Below, in pieces: positions 55,677 to 64,000 of a DNA stretch of 64,000 nt. The stretch is from Ignavibacteriales bacterium. Its GTDB lineage: Bacteria; Bacteroidota; Ignavibacteria; Ignavibacteriales; Melioribacteraceae. The stretch is taken from contig JAPLFG010000003.1 of the NCBI GenBank assembly GCA_026390795.1, forward strand, positions 124,001 to 188,000. Reading direction: 5' to 3'. The position numbers were made by a program, and so were the translations under genes. The notes beneath the pieces are model-generated. The model saw nothing but the letters and a program-made list of their open reading frames with translations, was not told the DNA's origin and searched no databases. Every line of letters starts with the position of its first letter. The first letter of the stretch is position 1.

Positions 55677-56186
55677 GTGAAAAAATATCTTTCTGCATTA
55701 GTTTGTGGTTTTGGGGCAGGAGTCTTATTAATTGTTCCCTTCTTAAGAAGTTTTTCGTGCTGCTTTATAATTCCTTTGGCAGCGTTTGTTTCACTAATGC
55801 TTGATCAGCGCGCAACCAACAGCAGAGAAAAAATCGGTTCTAAAAGAGCAATCATGTTTGGAATTGTAACGGGTCTTTATGCGGCATTGTTTGGAAGTTT
55901 CTTTGAAGTTTTTATTACTCTTATTACAAAAAATAATGACATAATAGCAACCTTTCCGGAATTGCAAAGGATGATAAATAGTTTCGCGGTCAGTCCGGAA
56001 ATTAAGACAGAAGTGTTAAAGCTTTTTCAGAATGTACGGGAAGAAATTTTGACTAAGGGATTTTCCGTGCTTTATACTTTTTCAGTTCTGATTAACAATT
56101 TTATTGTCAATACAATTTTTGGAGCAGTTGGAGGTCTGGTTGGTGCACAAATAATAAATAACAAATTAAATAATACCACAAGCTAA
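55677..56186 (+). CDS. Small hypothetical membrane protein
   Basis: A 169-residue protein starting at GTG. Four hydrophobic segments are visible, two at the N-terminus around a FSCCFIIPLAAF stretch, one at 60-80 and one near the C-terminus (GAVGGLVGAQII). The Gly-rich arrangement resembles DUF4199-like membrane proteins, but I would not assign it. It is cotranscribed with the DUF2085 gene. Confidence 0.72.
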   Translation: MKKYLSALVCGFGAGVLLIVPFLRSFSCCFIIPLAAFVSLMLDQRATNSREKIGSKRAIMFGIVTGLYAALFGSFFEVFITLITKNNDIIATFPELQRMINSFAVSPEIKTEVLKLFQNVREEILTKGFSVLYTFSVLINNFIVNTIFGAVGGLVGAQIINNKLNNTTS

Positions 56187-56193
56187 CCTAAAA

Positions 56194-56508
56194 ATGATAA
56201 CTGCACTAATTTTCAGTTTGCATCTAATTTTCATGACTGTAATCTTCACAAAAAAATGGCAAGACGAATCGCTTTCTTCTGCTTTCATTAATCTCGCTTT
56301 GATAATTGTTCTGTTTGCTGTTGGCTGGTCGATATCGACATCGGTAGTAAAATTATTTATTGACAGTAAAGGTTTTGGACTTCAATTCGATGCAGACGCA
56401 ATTTCTCTTTCTCTTCTTTCAATTGGAGAATACTTTTTTTACAGATTTTATTATAAAGAAGAACCGCACATTCAAAATAATCTTACAGAAGACGATAAGG
56501 AAAAATAA
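56194..56508 (+). CDS. Small hypothetical membrane protein
   Basis: A 104-residue protein with two or three hydrophobic segments (LIFSLHLIFMTVIF, FINLALIIVLFAVGWSI, AISLSLLSIGEYFFY) and a charged C-terminal tail. It is the last gene of the plus-strand operon, and its end overlaps the convergent tonB gene by 26 nt. No family was recognised. Confidence 0.65.
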   Translation: MITALIFSLHLIFMTVIFTKKWQDESLSSAFINLALIIVLFAVGWSISTSVVKLFIDSKGFGLQFDADAISLSLLSIGEYFFYRFYYKEEPHIQNNLTEDDKEK

Positions 56509-57172
56509 TAACTACTGTTTGTTCAACCTGTTTTGCATTTGACGGCAAAGGTTCGAACCGCCATTGTTTTAATGAATTGATGGCGACAAATTCTAAGCGT
56601 GCATCTGCTTTTATTAGAGGAACAATTCTACTTACGGTACCATCCGGCAAGATTGTAAAGCGTAATTTAACGTCAATTTCTTTTGCAACGCCCTCAGGGT
56701 ATTCAGGTAAATTGTAACTATAGATTCTTCTCACACCTTTGCCGCCAAAATCCAGTTCAAATCCGAATCCGCCGTCACCTTCGCCGCCAATCTCACTTCC
56801 AGTTTTTTTATTGTCTCCTTTAACAAGAGGTTTTATTTCAGATGTAGCAATTTCTGAATTTTCTTTTTTCTTATCGTTTTTAACAACTACATTGTTCTCG
56901 TCTGTCTGGTTCGCTTTTGGAAGATCAACTTTTTTTAATTTATCTTTTTTATCAACACTTTTTTCCGGCGTGGTTTTATTCTCATCTATAGTCTTTGTAG
57001 TCCCTATTGAACTCGGGTTGCCTAATCCGCTGCCTGAGCCAAAACCGACTAATAAATAATCCTCGGCAGGAGAATCGGTAGACATCTTAATAAACAAAAA
57101 AATAATTGCAAGTAAAATGTGAAAGGATATGGAAATCACATACGATATGTTTCGAGGTTCTTTTATCAACAT
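56483..57172 (-). CDS. tonB: TonB-family energy transducer
   Basis: A 229-residue protein anchored by one N-terminal helix (ISISFHILLAIIFLFIKM). A Lys/Glu-rich periplasmic spacer is followed by a Gly-rich stretch (GGEGDGGFGFELDFGGKG) and the TonB C-terminal domain (LPEYPEGVAKEIDVKLRF, DGTVSRIVPL, AINSLKQWRFEPL). It transmits proton-motive energy from ExbB-ExbD to outer-membrane receptors. Its ATG shares a base with the exbD stop. Several TonB-dependent receptors in this window are possible clients, but this operon also encodes its own outer-membrane barrel and TPR protein. Confidence 0.92.
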   Translation of the reverse strand: MLIKEPRNISYVISISFHILLAIIFLFIKMSTDSPAEDYLLVGFGSGSGLGNPSSIGTTKTIDENKTTPEKSVDKKDKLKKVDLPKANQTDENNVVVKNDKKKENSEIATSEIKPLVKGDNKKTGSEIGGEGDGGFGFELDFGGKGVRRIYSYNLPEYPEGVAKEIDVKLRFTILPDGTVSRIVPLIKADARLEFVAINSLKQWRFEPLPSNAKQVEQTVVIIFPYRLL

Positions 57173-57576
57173 TAGAAACTAATCTTTTCCGTTTGAATTG
57201 TGAATTTATCTACACCGATTCCTTTGGCAGCATCAATTACTTTGATTATTATATCAATCCTTACCGATTTATCAGCCCGTATAGTCAAATTTTCATTTAA
57301 ATTACTCGACCTGGCAGTAGACAATTTCGCACTTAGGGAGGATAAACTTACTTCATCAGCGCCTACATAAATTTTATTTTGGTCAGTTATCGTAACTGAA
57401 AAATTTGTCGGCTGTGCTTGTTCATTATTTTTAGCTCCCGGTAACTTTACTTTAACTCCTGTCTGCATTACAAATTGAGACGATAAGAGGAAAAAGATCA
57501 GAAGCAGCATAACAATATCTGTAAGAGACGAAAAATTGAACATGCTAATAACTTTGTGTGAAGATTCAATTTTCAT
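57172..57576 (-). CDS. exbD: ExbD/TolR-family proton-channel component
   Basis: A 134-residue protein with one membrane helix (LTDIVMLLLIFFLLSSQFVM) carrying the conserved proton-path Asp, and a periplasmic domain ending in TIQTEKISF. Nine nt separate it from exbB and one base is shared with tonB, so the three are translated together. Confidence 0.93.
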   Translation of the reverse strand: MKIESSHKVISMFNFSSLTDIVMLLLIFFLLSSQFVMQTGVKVKLPGAKNNEQAQPTNFSVTITDQNKIYVGADEVSLSSLSAKLSTARSSNLNENLTIRADKSVRIDIIIKVIDAAKGIGVDKFTIQTEKISF

Positions 57577-57584
57577 TTTTGCTC

Positions 57585-58232
57585 CTATAACTCCGCTTCT
57601 TCATCTTCGGTAAAATCTTTTTCAGTTTCATCCAGCACATCCAGTACATCTGTTGCAACCCTTTCCATATCCAATACAATTTTATTAATTATGCTTACAA
57701 AATAGTTATAGAGTGCAAGCGCTGGAATTCCAACAAACAAACCGAAAGCGGTGGTAAGCAGTGCCTCCCATATACCCGAAGCGAGATCCGCAGGACTTGC
57801 ACTTCCTTGAAGTTCTTGAATTTTCATAAATGCGGCAATCATTCCGGTTACAGTACCAAGAAAACCTAACATTGGAGCGGCTCCGGCAACAGTTGCAAGT
57901 GTTGAAAGCCCTTTTTCAAGTTTACTAATTTCTTGTTTACCGGCGACTTCAATTGCTTCTAAAACTCTTCTTCGCCCAAATTTAATTTTCTTTAAACCAC
58001 GCCGGATTATATTTGCGATTGGAGATTTCTCTTCCATGCAATACCCCATTGCGCTGGCAACATCTTTTTTCTTCAGTATTCCCCGGATCTTAATTGAAAA
58101 AGCTGGAACATTTATTTTTGATTTACGAATTACAATAAATTTTTCTATCGCAATAGCCAACCCGATTATAGAGCATGCTAGAATTGGCCACATTACTAAT
58201 CCGCCTTTGAGGAACATGTCAATTAATTTCAT
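57585..58232 (-). CDS. exbB: ExbB/TolQ-family (MotA-like) proton-channel protein
   Basis: A 215-residue inner-membrane protein with three helices. Characteristic text: GLVMWPILACSIIGLAIAIE at the N-terminus, LSTLATVAGAAPMLGFLGTV and GMIAAF in the middle, and WEALLTTAFGLFVGIPALAL. It forms the proton channel with ExbD. The HU-SPOR gene ends... upstream by 18 nt, placing it in the same transcript. Confidence 0.94.
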   Translation of the reverse strand: MKLIDMFLKGGLVMWPILACSIIGLAIAIEKFIVIRKSKINVPAFSIKIRGILKKKDVASAMGYCMEEKSPIANIIRRGLKKIKFGRRRVLEAIEVAGKQEISKLEKGLSTLATVAGAAPMLGFLGTVTGMIAAFMKIQELQGSASPADLASGIWEALLTTAFGLFVGIPALALYNYFVSIINKIVLDMERVATDVLDVLDETEKDFTEDEEAEL

Positions 58233-58250
58233 AATTACCTTTAGGGATAT

Positions 58251-60824
58251 TTAAAAATTATTTTTTTTCAGAATTTCTTCAGCTTCTTTTTGAGTTTTGT
58301 AAGGTCCTAGTCGAATCCTATACCACATCCCGCCTTTCTGAGGTAAGTTCGCTTCAACTATAATTGCATTTGCACCAAGTTTTCGCAGCCGGCTTAATTC
58401 TTCTTCAGCCCTAGCACGGTTAGGCCATGATGATATTTGTAAATTATAGTTTTTGCCGTCGTAATAGACTCTATCACTCACGCGTGTCTCTGACGTAACA
58501 TTTTTACCGCGGTCTTTATTTATGACATTGGCTGCCGATTGTTTTTCGGAAGGCGTAACTTTTGCTTTCTGCGCAGACTGCAGTTTAGCTGTTTCGTTTT
58601 TAATTGTCTCTAAGATTTGTTTATCGGTTGCATCCTTGATCGGTACAGGAGGAAAGGCTGTTCTTGGAAAATCATTTATCTCATATGGATTTGCAGAAGT
58701 ATCTTTGTTCGTTTGTCCAATTTGTTCTGGAGTAAAAATGATTGCCGAATCATTCGCAGCGGTATTATCTTTTGCTTGTTGTGTTAGATTCGATTTATTT
58801 TGTGATTCTTTATTACTGTTTCCTTTTAGTATAATAAATACCACTATTGAACCGACAATAATAAATGAACCAAAAATTATTAGTGCCATTTTCCTAAAAT
58901 AATTGTCTTTGTACTTTTCGCCCGGTTCGTTATCTGAAGTAGGATGTGTTTTATAATTGTTTTCACCATTCTCATCAATTAGTGTAATTGCCATTCTCTT
59001 TTCTTTGCCGCTCGAACGATCTTCTACAAATTCGTATTTAGCAGGAGGTCCGGAAAATTCAAGAACAACTTTTTTAAGGTTATTTCGATCAATAGTGCTT
59101 TTTTTGTCACTATTAGTGAATCTGTTTTTTGGTCTCTCATCAATATTAAATTCTCTCTCGAGAGTTTTTTCCAATTGATCAAATAAACCTTTGGTTGTTT
59201 CACTGTCATTTAAATAATCATCGGTAAGTTCAAGACCGCCGCCGGTTTCTCCAATTTCGTCAATCATCTCATATTTTAATTCTTCTCCAACAACTTTCGG
59301 AATTCCAAATTCTTCCCGAAGTTCATCACCCCAGTTCCATTCAACTTTCTGGTTATCATTATCAGAAAGAGTTTCATCATCAATTTCCTCTGTCTCCTCA
59401 CCGTCATTCCATTTACTGACATGTTCAATTAACTGACTATTTTGTTTATCTGATTCATCAGATGGAATTTCAACATTCACTTTCTCTGTTTCTATTACTT
59501 CACTTTTAATTTCATGTTCATTTTCATTGCCGGAATTTTCTTCTGTTTCTTGAGAGGAAATCACTTCATCGTTAATTTGGTGAAGTTCTTCAAAAATCGA
59601 TTTTTTACCTTCTTCTATTTCACCAGCAGGGGTTTCAGCATTCTCTAAACTGCTCTCTATTTTCTCATTTGAAATTTCATGTCCGGTTTCTTCTAATAAA
59701 TCCGCGTTAAATTCTTCAGAGGAAATCACTTCGTCCTTTATCTTATGAAGTTCCTCAAAAGCAGAAATATTTTGCTCATGCAATTCATCATCATAATTAT
59801 CAATTTTATTTTTATCTTCTTTTAGTTTTTCATCAGCTAGAATTCTGTCGATTGTTTCTTTTATCGGAACTATGTTCTCATCTTTAACATACTCATCACC
59901 ACCGCTAATATTCGTTTCAGACATTGTAGAAGTTGCCCCATCCATCAATTCAGCAATTGTAATTTGCTGATTATGACTGTCTTCGTATTTCATTTTTTCT
60001 AATTCAGAAAAATCTTCATCCGAAGAAATAATTTCTTCCTCAATTCTAATTTCTTTTCCAATAGTAATAGTCTCCCCGGTTTTTCCCGAATCTGACTCAC
60101 TTATATCTTCCTTTCGATCGGTTTTATTTTTTGAATCTCCAGTTCCATCCTGTGAATCATTATTTACAATAAATTGATTAAACTCTTCCGGCGGTTCAGA
60201 TTTATCTATTCCAGGCAAAAGGGTCTCATAATTTTCTAATGTGTTTTCATGAGATTTATCTGGAACATCTTCTTTCTTGAATTTTAGATCTGAAGTTAGT
60301 TCGGAAAGCTGATTCTTTGTTTCTTCGCCAATTTCATCTTCATATTTACTTGGGGCTTTATAGTAATCATCCCAAATGTTAAAATTTGGAATTTGATCAG
60401 ACTCGGTTAAAAGTTCTTTAACTCTTTCTTCAATCGATTTTTTCAACATTGCGTAAGATGTTTCTGTATCAGGCTGTTCATCAATTGACAATGGCAATAA
60501 AGGTTTCCCGACTCCTATGCTAAAAATATCCGAATCGAATTCAACTGTATTTTTCGTTTTTGGTTTTACATCAATAGTAAGATAGAGCTGACGGGCATCT
60601 TTTAAAAAATCTTCTGAGAGCGGAGAAAATATTAACGGACGATTTACATTCTTAAAGGATACCGTTTTTAACTGGAAGAATCCGATACGCGGAACCTTGA
60701 TAGTAATATCTTCGAGAAGTATCTCGGAAATTTTATCTATAAAGATCTCAAACGCCAAATTTTTTTGAGATGCAGATACTCCGAGAACGTCGGCAACTTT
60801 CTTTTGTAATTGGGCTATCTTCAT
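58251..60824 (-). CDS. HU-like/SPOR fusion membrane protein
   Basis: An 857-residue protein linking a DNA-binding-type domain to a peptidoglycan-binding domain. Residues 1-110 resemble the HU/CCDC81-type histone-like domain (QKKVADVLGVSASQKNLAFE, KVPRIGFFQLK). A very acidic, probably disordered region of about 500 residues follows, containing a roughly 58-residue duplication that starts FEELHKIKDEVISS and FEELHQINDEVISS. One membrane helix lies at about 650-672 (IFGSFIIVGSIVVFIIL), and the C-terminal 70 residues are a SPOR domain (YNLQISSWPNRARAEEEL, WYRIRLGPYKTQKEAEE). SPOR domains bind denuded septal glycan. The acidic linker would lie in the cytoplasm. It is encoded between the outer-membrane barrel and exbB. 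Confidence 0.85.
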   Translation of the reverse strand: MKIAQLQKKVADVLGVSASQKNLAFEIFIDKISEILLEDITIKVPRIGFFQLKTVSFKNVNRPLIFSPLSEDFLKDARQLYLTIDVKPKTKNTVEFDSDIFSIGVGKPLLPLSIDEQPDTETSYAMLKKSIEERVKELLTESDQIPNFNIWDDYYKAPSKYEDEIGEETKNQLSELTSDLKFKKEDVPDKSHENTLENYETLLPGIDKSEPPEEFNQFIVNNDSQDGTGDSKNKTDRKEDISESDSGKTGETITIGKEIRIEEEIISSDEDFSELEKMKYEDSHNQQITIAELMDGATSTMSETNISGGDEYVKDENIVPIKETIDRILADEKLKEDKNKIDNYDDELHEQNISAFEELHKIKDEVISSEEFNADLLEETGHEISNEKIESSLENAETPAGEIEEGKKSIFEELHQINDEVISSQETEENSGNENEHEIKSEVIETEKVNVEIPSDESDKQNSQLIEHVSKWNDGEETEEIDDETLSDNDNQKVEWNWGDELREEFGIPKVVGEELKYEMIDEIGETGGGLELTDDYLNDSETTKGLFDQLEKTLEREFNIDERPKNRFTNSDKKSTIDRNNLKKVVLEFSGPPAKYEFVEDRSSGKEKRMAITLIDENGENNYKTHPTSDNEPGEKYKDNYFRKMALIIFGSFIIVGSIVVFIILKGNSNKESQNKSNLTQQAKDNTAANDSAIIFTPEQIGQTNKDTSANPYEINDFPRTAFPPVPIKDATDKQILETIKNETAKLQSAQKAKVTPSEKQSAANVINKDRGKNVTSETRVSDRVYYDGKNYNLQISSWPNRARAEEELSRLRKLGANAIIVEANLPQKGGMWYRIRLGPYKTQKEAEEILKKNNF

Positions 60825-60845
60825 TTTAGTATTTATATATTTTGT

Positions 60846-62435
60846 CTACCAACGGTACTCAACTCCAAATAGAACATCAAATGGTTTTTCCTGATATTGC
60901 TTCCATACAAAGTTAGTTCGATTCAATATGTTTTGAAAGTCTGCTGTTAATTTTAATCCGGTGAATATTTCATAATTCAGAGTAAGTGAAATGTCGTTGT
61001 AATTATCAAGTTTATTAGAATTAGTAATATCTGTATAAACGTTAAACGCCATGGCATAACGAATTTTAAAACCCAGACCAAAATAAAAATTATATCCGTA
61101 AGTAACAGATGTTGATAGTTCAGGTTCGTAAGGAATTATGTTATCAAACTGATCGGAAGCATTCTTGTATAGAAGGTTACCAAATATATATCCGTATTGT
61201 TCCGGATATACTTTTAAATTTATTCCAGCTGAAATAATTTTAGCATCTGGTAAAACGCTTAAATCAAATTTCCCGGCATTTACCGCATCATCATAATAGA
61301 AATAGTTACTTACTTTAGAATACACACCTTTAAATGAAAGCGAGAATGATTTTTCGTATTCATATTTAATTAGAACATTAAAGTCGGTTGTGTATTTTGA
61401 AAAGATATTATCAATTAAACCGGGATTGAAATAAATATTCCGCTTAAGGAAATCACTTACGTTAAAATATTCCACGTGAGGATTAAAACCCGCGTTGAGT
61501 GTAAGACCTTTATCCAATTTATATTCAAGTGAGCCGAATGGAGCAAAAAATGAATTTGACGAGTTAGCCGCATAATTAATTCCAAGAATAAAATTTAGTG
61601 TGTTATCTGGGAATACTTTTATGTAACCTTCCGTTGAGTAAAAATTATAACTATCAATACCACTAAGGTTGTTTGTAAGTTTTTGCATTGAGAAAGAGCC
61701 GTTTATCCCCGCAACAAAGTTATTCTGCTTGAATTCGAACAAACCTTTGGATGAGAAGTTTGTTTCTTTAAGTTTATTTTCGTTAAGAGATAATATATTA
61801 CCGTTGAGTTCAAAACCAAAATTAACCCAGCGGTTATATGAACTCGCTAAAGAGAAAATTGCCGAACCCTTATTGGTTTCCCTCAAAAGTGTAGGAGTCT
61901 GTGAAGCAAATAATTTGTAAGAATCGCGGATGTAATCAGCGGCAATTTTTAATTTAGCTCCGGGAAGAAAATCTGATTTTGTACTTAAGAAAACATCATT
62001 GCGCATCGCCACACCAGAATTGTTATAACCGGCATTAGGAATATATTCCTTTATGTTGGAACCCCAAAGTCTGGCGTTGACAAGATAATTCTCGTATGAT
62101 TGATTTAGAACTAAGTCACCGACGGGTAAAGAGTAGTTTCCAATCTGAACTTTCAATGTACCGTTTACAAAGTCGTTGAATTTTTTAATCTCCGGTCTAA
62201 CCGGAACAGGGTCAGATGAAATTAGTAATGGGAGTTCTTCTGGTGCGATTTGCGGAGTAAAAAAATCCCTTGATAATGTTGAAATAAAATCCGGTTTCTT
62301 TTTGACTGCAATAGGAACATTAACGTTTTGTTTTCCGGTAATTACAAAATCCGGGAGTTCAATGTTTTGCTGTTCAGTCTGCGCGAACAGCAGGCTGGAT
62401 AATAAGACAAAAATTGTTATTGTTATTTTTTTCAT
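60846..62435 (-). CDS. Outer-membrane beta-barrel protein
   Basis: A 529-residue exported protein (signal peptide ending LLFAQ). Right after it comes a TonB-box-like ELPDFVITGKQ, a short linker, and then many alternating amphipathic strands ending in DVLFGVEYRW with a terminal aromatic. There is no typical plug domain, so it is not an ordinary TonB-dependent receptor. Its ATG overlaps the TPR gene stop (ATGA), and the HU-SPOR gene follows by 21 nt. It could be a client or partner of the ExbBD-TonB set encoded downstream; the ligand is unknown. Confidence 0.8.
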   Translation of the reverse strand: MKKITITIFVLLSSLLFAQTEQQNIELPDFVITGKQNVNVPIAVKKKPDFISTLSRDFFTPQIAPEELPLLISSDPVPVRPEIKKFNDFVNGTLKVQIGNYSLPVGDLVLNQSYENYLVNARLWGSNIKEYIPNAGYNNSGVAMRNDVFLSTKSDFLPGAKLKIAADYIRDSYKLFASQTPTLLRETNKGSAIFSLASSYNRWVNFGFELNGNILSLNENKLKETNFSSKGLFEFKQNNFVAGINGSFSMQKLTNNLSGIDSYNFYSTEGYIKVFPDNTLNFILGINYAANSSNSFFAPFGSLEYKLDKGLTLNAGFNPHVEYFNVSDFLKRNIYFNPGLIDNIFSKYTTDFNVLIKYEYEKSFSLSFKGVYSKVSNYFYYDDAVNAGKFDLSVLPDAKIISAGINLKVYPEQYGYIFGNLLYKNASDQFDNIIPYEPELSTSVTYGYNFYFGLGFKIRYAMAFNVYTDITNSNKLDNYNDISLTLNYEIFTGLKLTADFQNILNRTNFVWKQYQEKPFDVLFGVEYRW

Positions 62436-64000
62436 AGCTGATTCATTTTTCTTTTTGCTTCAGTTGCCAACTCACCGGTTGGATGTTTGCTTAAAACTGC
62501 TCTGTACATTTCCCGAGCTTGTTTCTTGTCTTTCAGCTTAACGTAACAATCACCTAACATCAACAATGATTTCGAATACCACTCATCATAAGCGCCATAA
62601 ACAGAACGCACCCGAACTAATGCGCTTATGGCATCTTCAATTTTATTCTGGTTGAACAGCGATACGCCGTAATAATATTGCGCTTGCGCACCGATGTCGT
62701 CCGTTCTTTTATCACCGACTTCTTTTAACAATGCTTGAGCTTCTTCGTAATTATTCTGTTTCAATTTCAGAATGCCTAATTCAACTTTTGCTTTAGCGGA
62801 AAAAATTGATCCCTCGTAATAATTGATTATCTGATCATAAATAGATGCCGCTTCGGCAATTTTGTTATCTTTTACTTCATTAACTCCTTGTAGAAATAAA
62901 AGCTCGGGTACCCGGTTTGAGGTTGGTACCGCATCGGAACTTTCTTTTAACACACTTACGGCAGCAGAGAATTGATTCTTGGAGGAATAAATATTTGCGA
63001 GTTCGATAGCCGATGAAATTCCGATATCGGATTTTGGTGAACGTGCTTTAGCAAACGTAAAATTATTTATTGCCTCGGTTTCATTTTTCATATTAGCGGC
63101 ACTTTTCCCAATCCAGTAATATGCATTCGCTATCAATGTGCTGCTGGGATACTTATCAATAAATTCTTTATAAATTTTCATAGCTTCATCATATTTCTGA
63201 ATGCTGTAGTATAGATCGCCCTTTTTAAAAAATAATTGGTCGTTGTATTTTGAACTCGGGTTTGCCGCAATGAATTGATCGATAAAATTAATTGCTTGTT
63301 CCGGTTTCCCTTCGGCAACGTACGCATACTGGATTCCGCTAACCGCATCAAATATATATTGTGTATTTGGATATTCAGTTAATACTTTGGAATAAAACAC
63401 AATCGAAGAATCATACTGCCCGAGATTGAAATACGAATCTCCAATTGAATAATAAGCTACCGGTTTTAAGTTAGACCGAGAAGACGATTCGATCAATTTC
63501 ATATAACTTTTAATTGCTTCATCGAATTTATTTTGCTGAAAATTAATCCAGCCAATTACATATTGCGATTCATCACGATACTTTGAGCGTGGAAATTTTT
63601 CTTGAAGGTTTTGGAACACTTCAATTGCCTCGCTCGCTTTTCCCGCTTTGAATAACGATTGACCGTATTGGTAATAAGCCAAATCGTTATTGAGATCAAC
63701 TTTTTCCTTAGAAAAGATTTCCCGGTAAATACCGCTTGCCTTGTCAAAATTTTTATTCCCAAAATAGCTGTCCGCAAGACGGAGTTTCACTTCGTTTATA
63801 TTTTTATCGGATTTATATTTTGCTAAAAATTCATTGAAATAATAGATCGAATTAGGAAAATCTTTCAAATTGAAATACGAATACCCTTTACCGAGAACAG
63901 ACTGCCTAATTAAATCTTCGGAAGATGATTTAATTGAGTTATAATTTTTTAGTGAAGCAGCATACTGTCCTTTGGAAAAATATGATTCTGCTAAATAAAA
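62432..64000 (-). CDS. TPR-repeat protein, N-terminus cut by window edge
   Basis: At least 523 residues, open to the right edge without a start. The chain is a series of about 34-residue TPR units, for example YFSKGQYAASLKNYNSI, YYSIGDSYFNLGQYDSSIVF, YYWIGKSAANMKNETEAI and LGDCYVKLKDKKQAREMY. Similar periplasmic TPR proteins (YbgF/CpoB- and BamD-like) act in envelope assembly and are often encoded with Tol or TonB systems, as here. The real N-terminus, where a signal peptide would be expected, is outside the window; an internal TTG near 63868 is not the start because the frame and the TPR pattern continue upstream. Confidence 0.9.
   Translation of the reverse strand, partial: FYLAESYFSKGQYAASLKNYNSIKSSSEDLIRQSVLGKGYSYFNLKDFPNSIYYFNEFLAKYKSDKNINEVKLRLADSYFGNKNFDKASGIYREIFSKEKVDLNNDLAYYQYGQSLFKAGKASEAIEVFQNLQEKFPRSKYRDESQYVIGWINFQQNKFDEAIKSYMKLIESSSRSNLKPVAYYSIGDSYFNLGQYDSSIVFYSKVLTEYPNTQYIFDAVSGIQYAYVAEGKPEQAINFIDQFIAANPSSKYNDQLFFKKGDLYYSIQKYDEAMKIYKEFIDKYPSSTLIANAYYWIGKSAANMKNETEAINNFTFAKARSPKSDIGISSAIELANIYSSKNQFSAAVSVLKESSDAVPTSNRVPELLFLQGVNEVKDNKIAEAASIYDQIINYYEGSIFSAKAKVELGILKLKQNNYEEAQALLKEVGDKRTDDIGAQAQYYYGVSLFNQNKIEDAISALVRVRSVYGAYDEWYSKSLLMLGDCYVKLKDKKQAREMYRAVLSKHPTGELATEAKRKMNQL

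Overview
This window looks like chromosomal DNA from a Bacteroidota/Chlorobi-group bacterium, most probably an Ignavibacteria-type organism. The evidence is low G+C, exported enzymes ending in a type IX secretion (T9SS) sorting domain with the NYPNPFNP motif, PorV/PorQ-type outer-membrane protein, TonB-dependent receptors, and weak or variable Shine-Dalgarno sites. Almost everything lies on the minus strand. The exceptions are one laminarinase-like gene near 29 kb and four small genes at 54.3-56.5 kb. Both ends of the window cut genes.

1-22.5 kb is a beta-glucan/polysaccharide utilisation region. It holds two GH3 beta-glucosidases (one cut by the left edge), a ROK glucokinase, an FHS-type sugar permease, and a GH16 lichenase whose catalytic domain is circularly permuted as in the Fibrobacter succinogenes enzyme. 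It also holds a PorV-like protein, a 1 kDa-scale (about 1018-residue) secreted protein, a TonB-dependent receptor with no SusD partner, a multi-CBM secreted protein, an SSS sugar symporter, a GH26 and a GH2 enzyme. The picture is extracellular cleavage by T9SS enzymes, TonB-driven uptake, trimming to glucose by GH3, then phosphorylation. 22.7-28.9 kb encodes a parvulin-type isomerase, a membrane-anchored sugar-type binding protein, a histidine kinase and a sigma-54-type response regulator, tightly packed. Two 37-bp dyads upstream of the SSS and GH2 genes, each followed by the same 13-nt promoter-like box, are good candidates for its targets. A lipoprotein GH16 laminarinase follows on the plus strand.

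29.9-30.5 kb is a scar: a decayed tyrosine recombinase with two in-frame stops, next to a piece resembling the 3' end of the window's own tRNA-Gln gene (51.1 kb), in the same orientation. The 20.6 kb between the two may be an old integrated island.

30.5-50.5 kb is devoted to cobamide and nucleoside acquisition. A cobalamin riboswitch precedes btuF-btuC-btuD-like genes. Upstream of it a long tightly packed run starts at 50.5 kb: BtuF-like binding protein, GntR/UTRA regulator, ECF S component (CblT-like), PurM-superfamily kinase (CblS-like), fused ECF ATPases, EcfT, an ADP-ribosylglycohydrolase homologue, an exported PHP phosphoesterase, two BtuB-like receptors, S-adenosylhomocysteinase, a CNT nucleoside transporter and adenosine deaminase. 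I read this as a candidate alpha-ribazole (cobamide lower-ligand nucleoside) salvage system crossing both membranes; this is inference from family resemblance and gene order.

51-64 kb holds the tRNA-Gln gene, a nine-repeat lipoprotein, a beta-propeller protein, three small membrane proteins, and an envelope operon: TPR protein (cut by the right edge), outer-membrane barrel, HU-SPOR fusion, ExbB, ExbD, TonB. No rRNA, CRISPR array or intact insertion sequence was seen.
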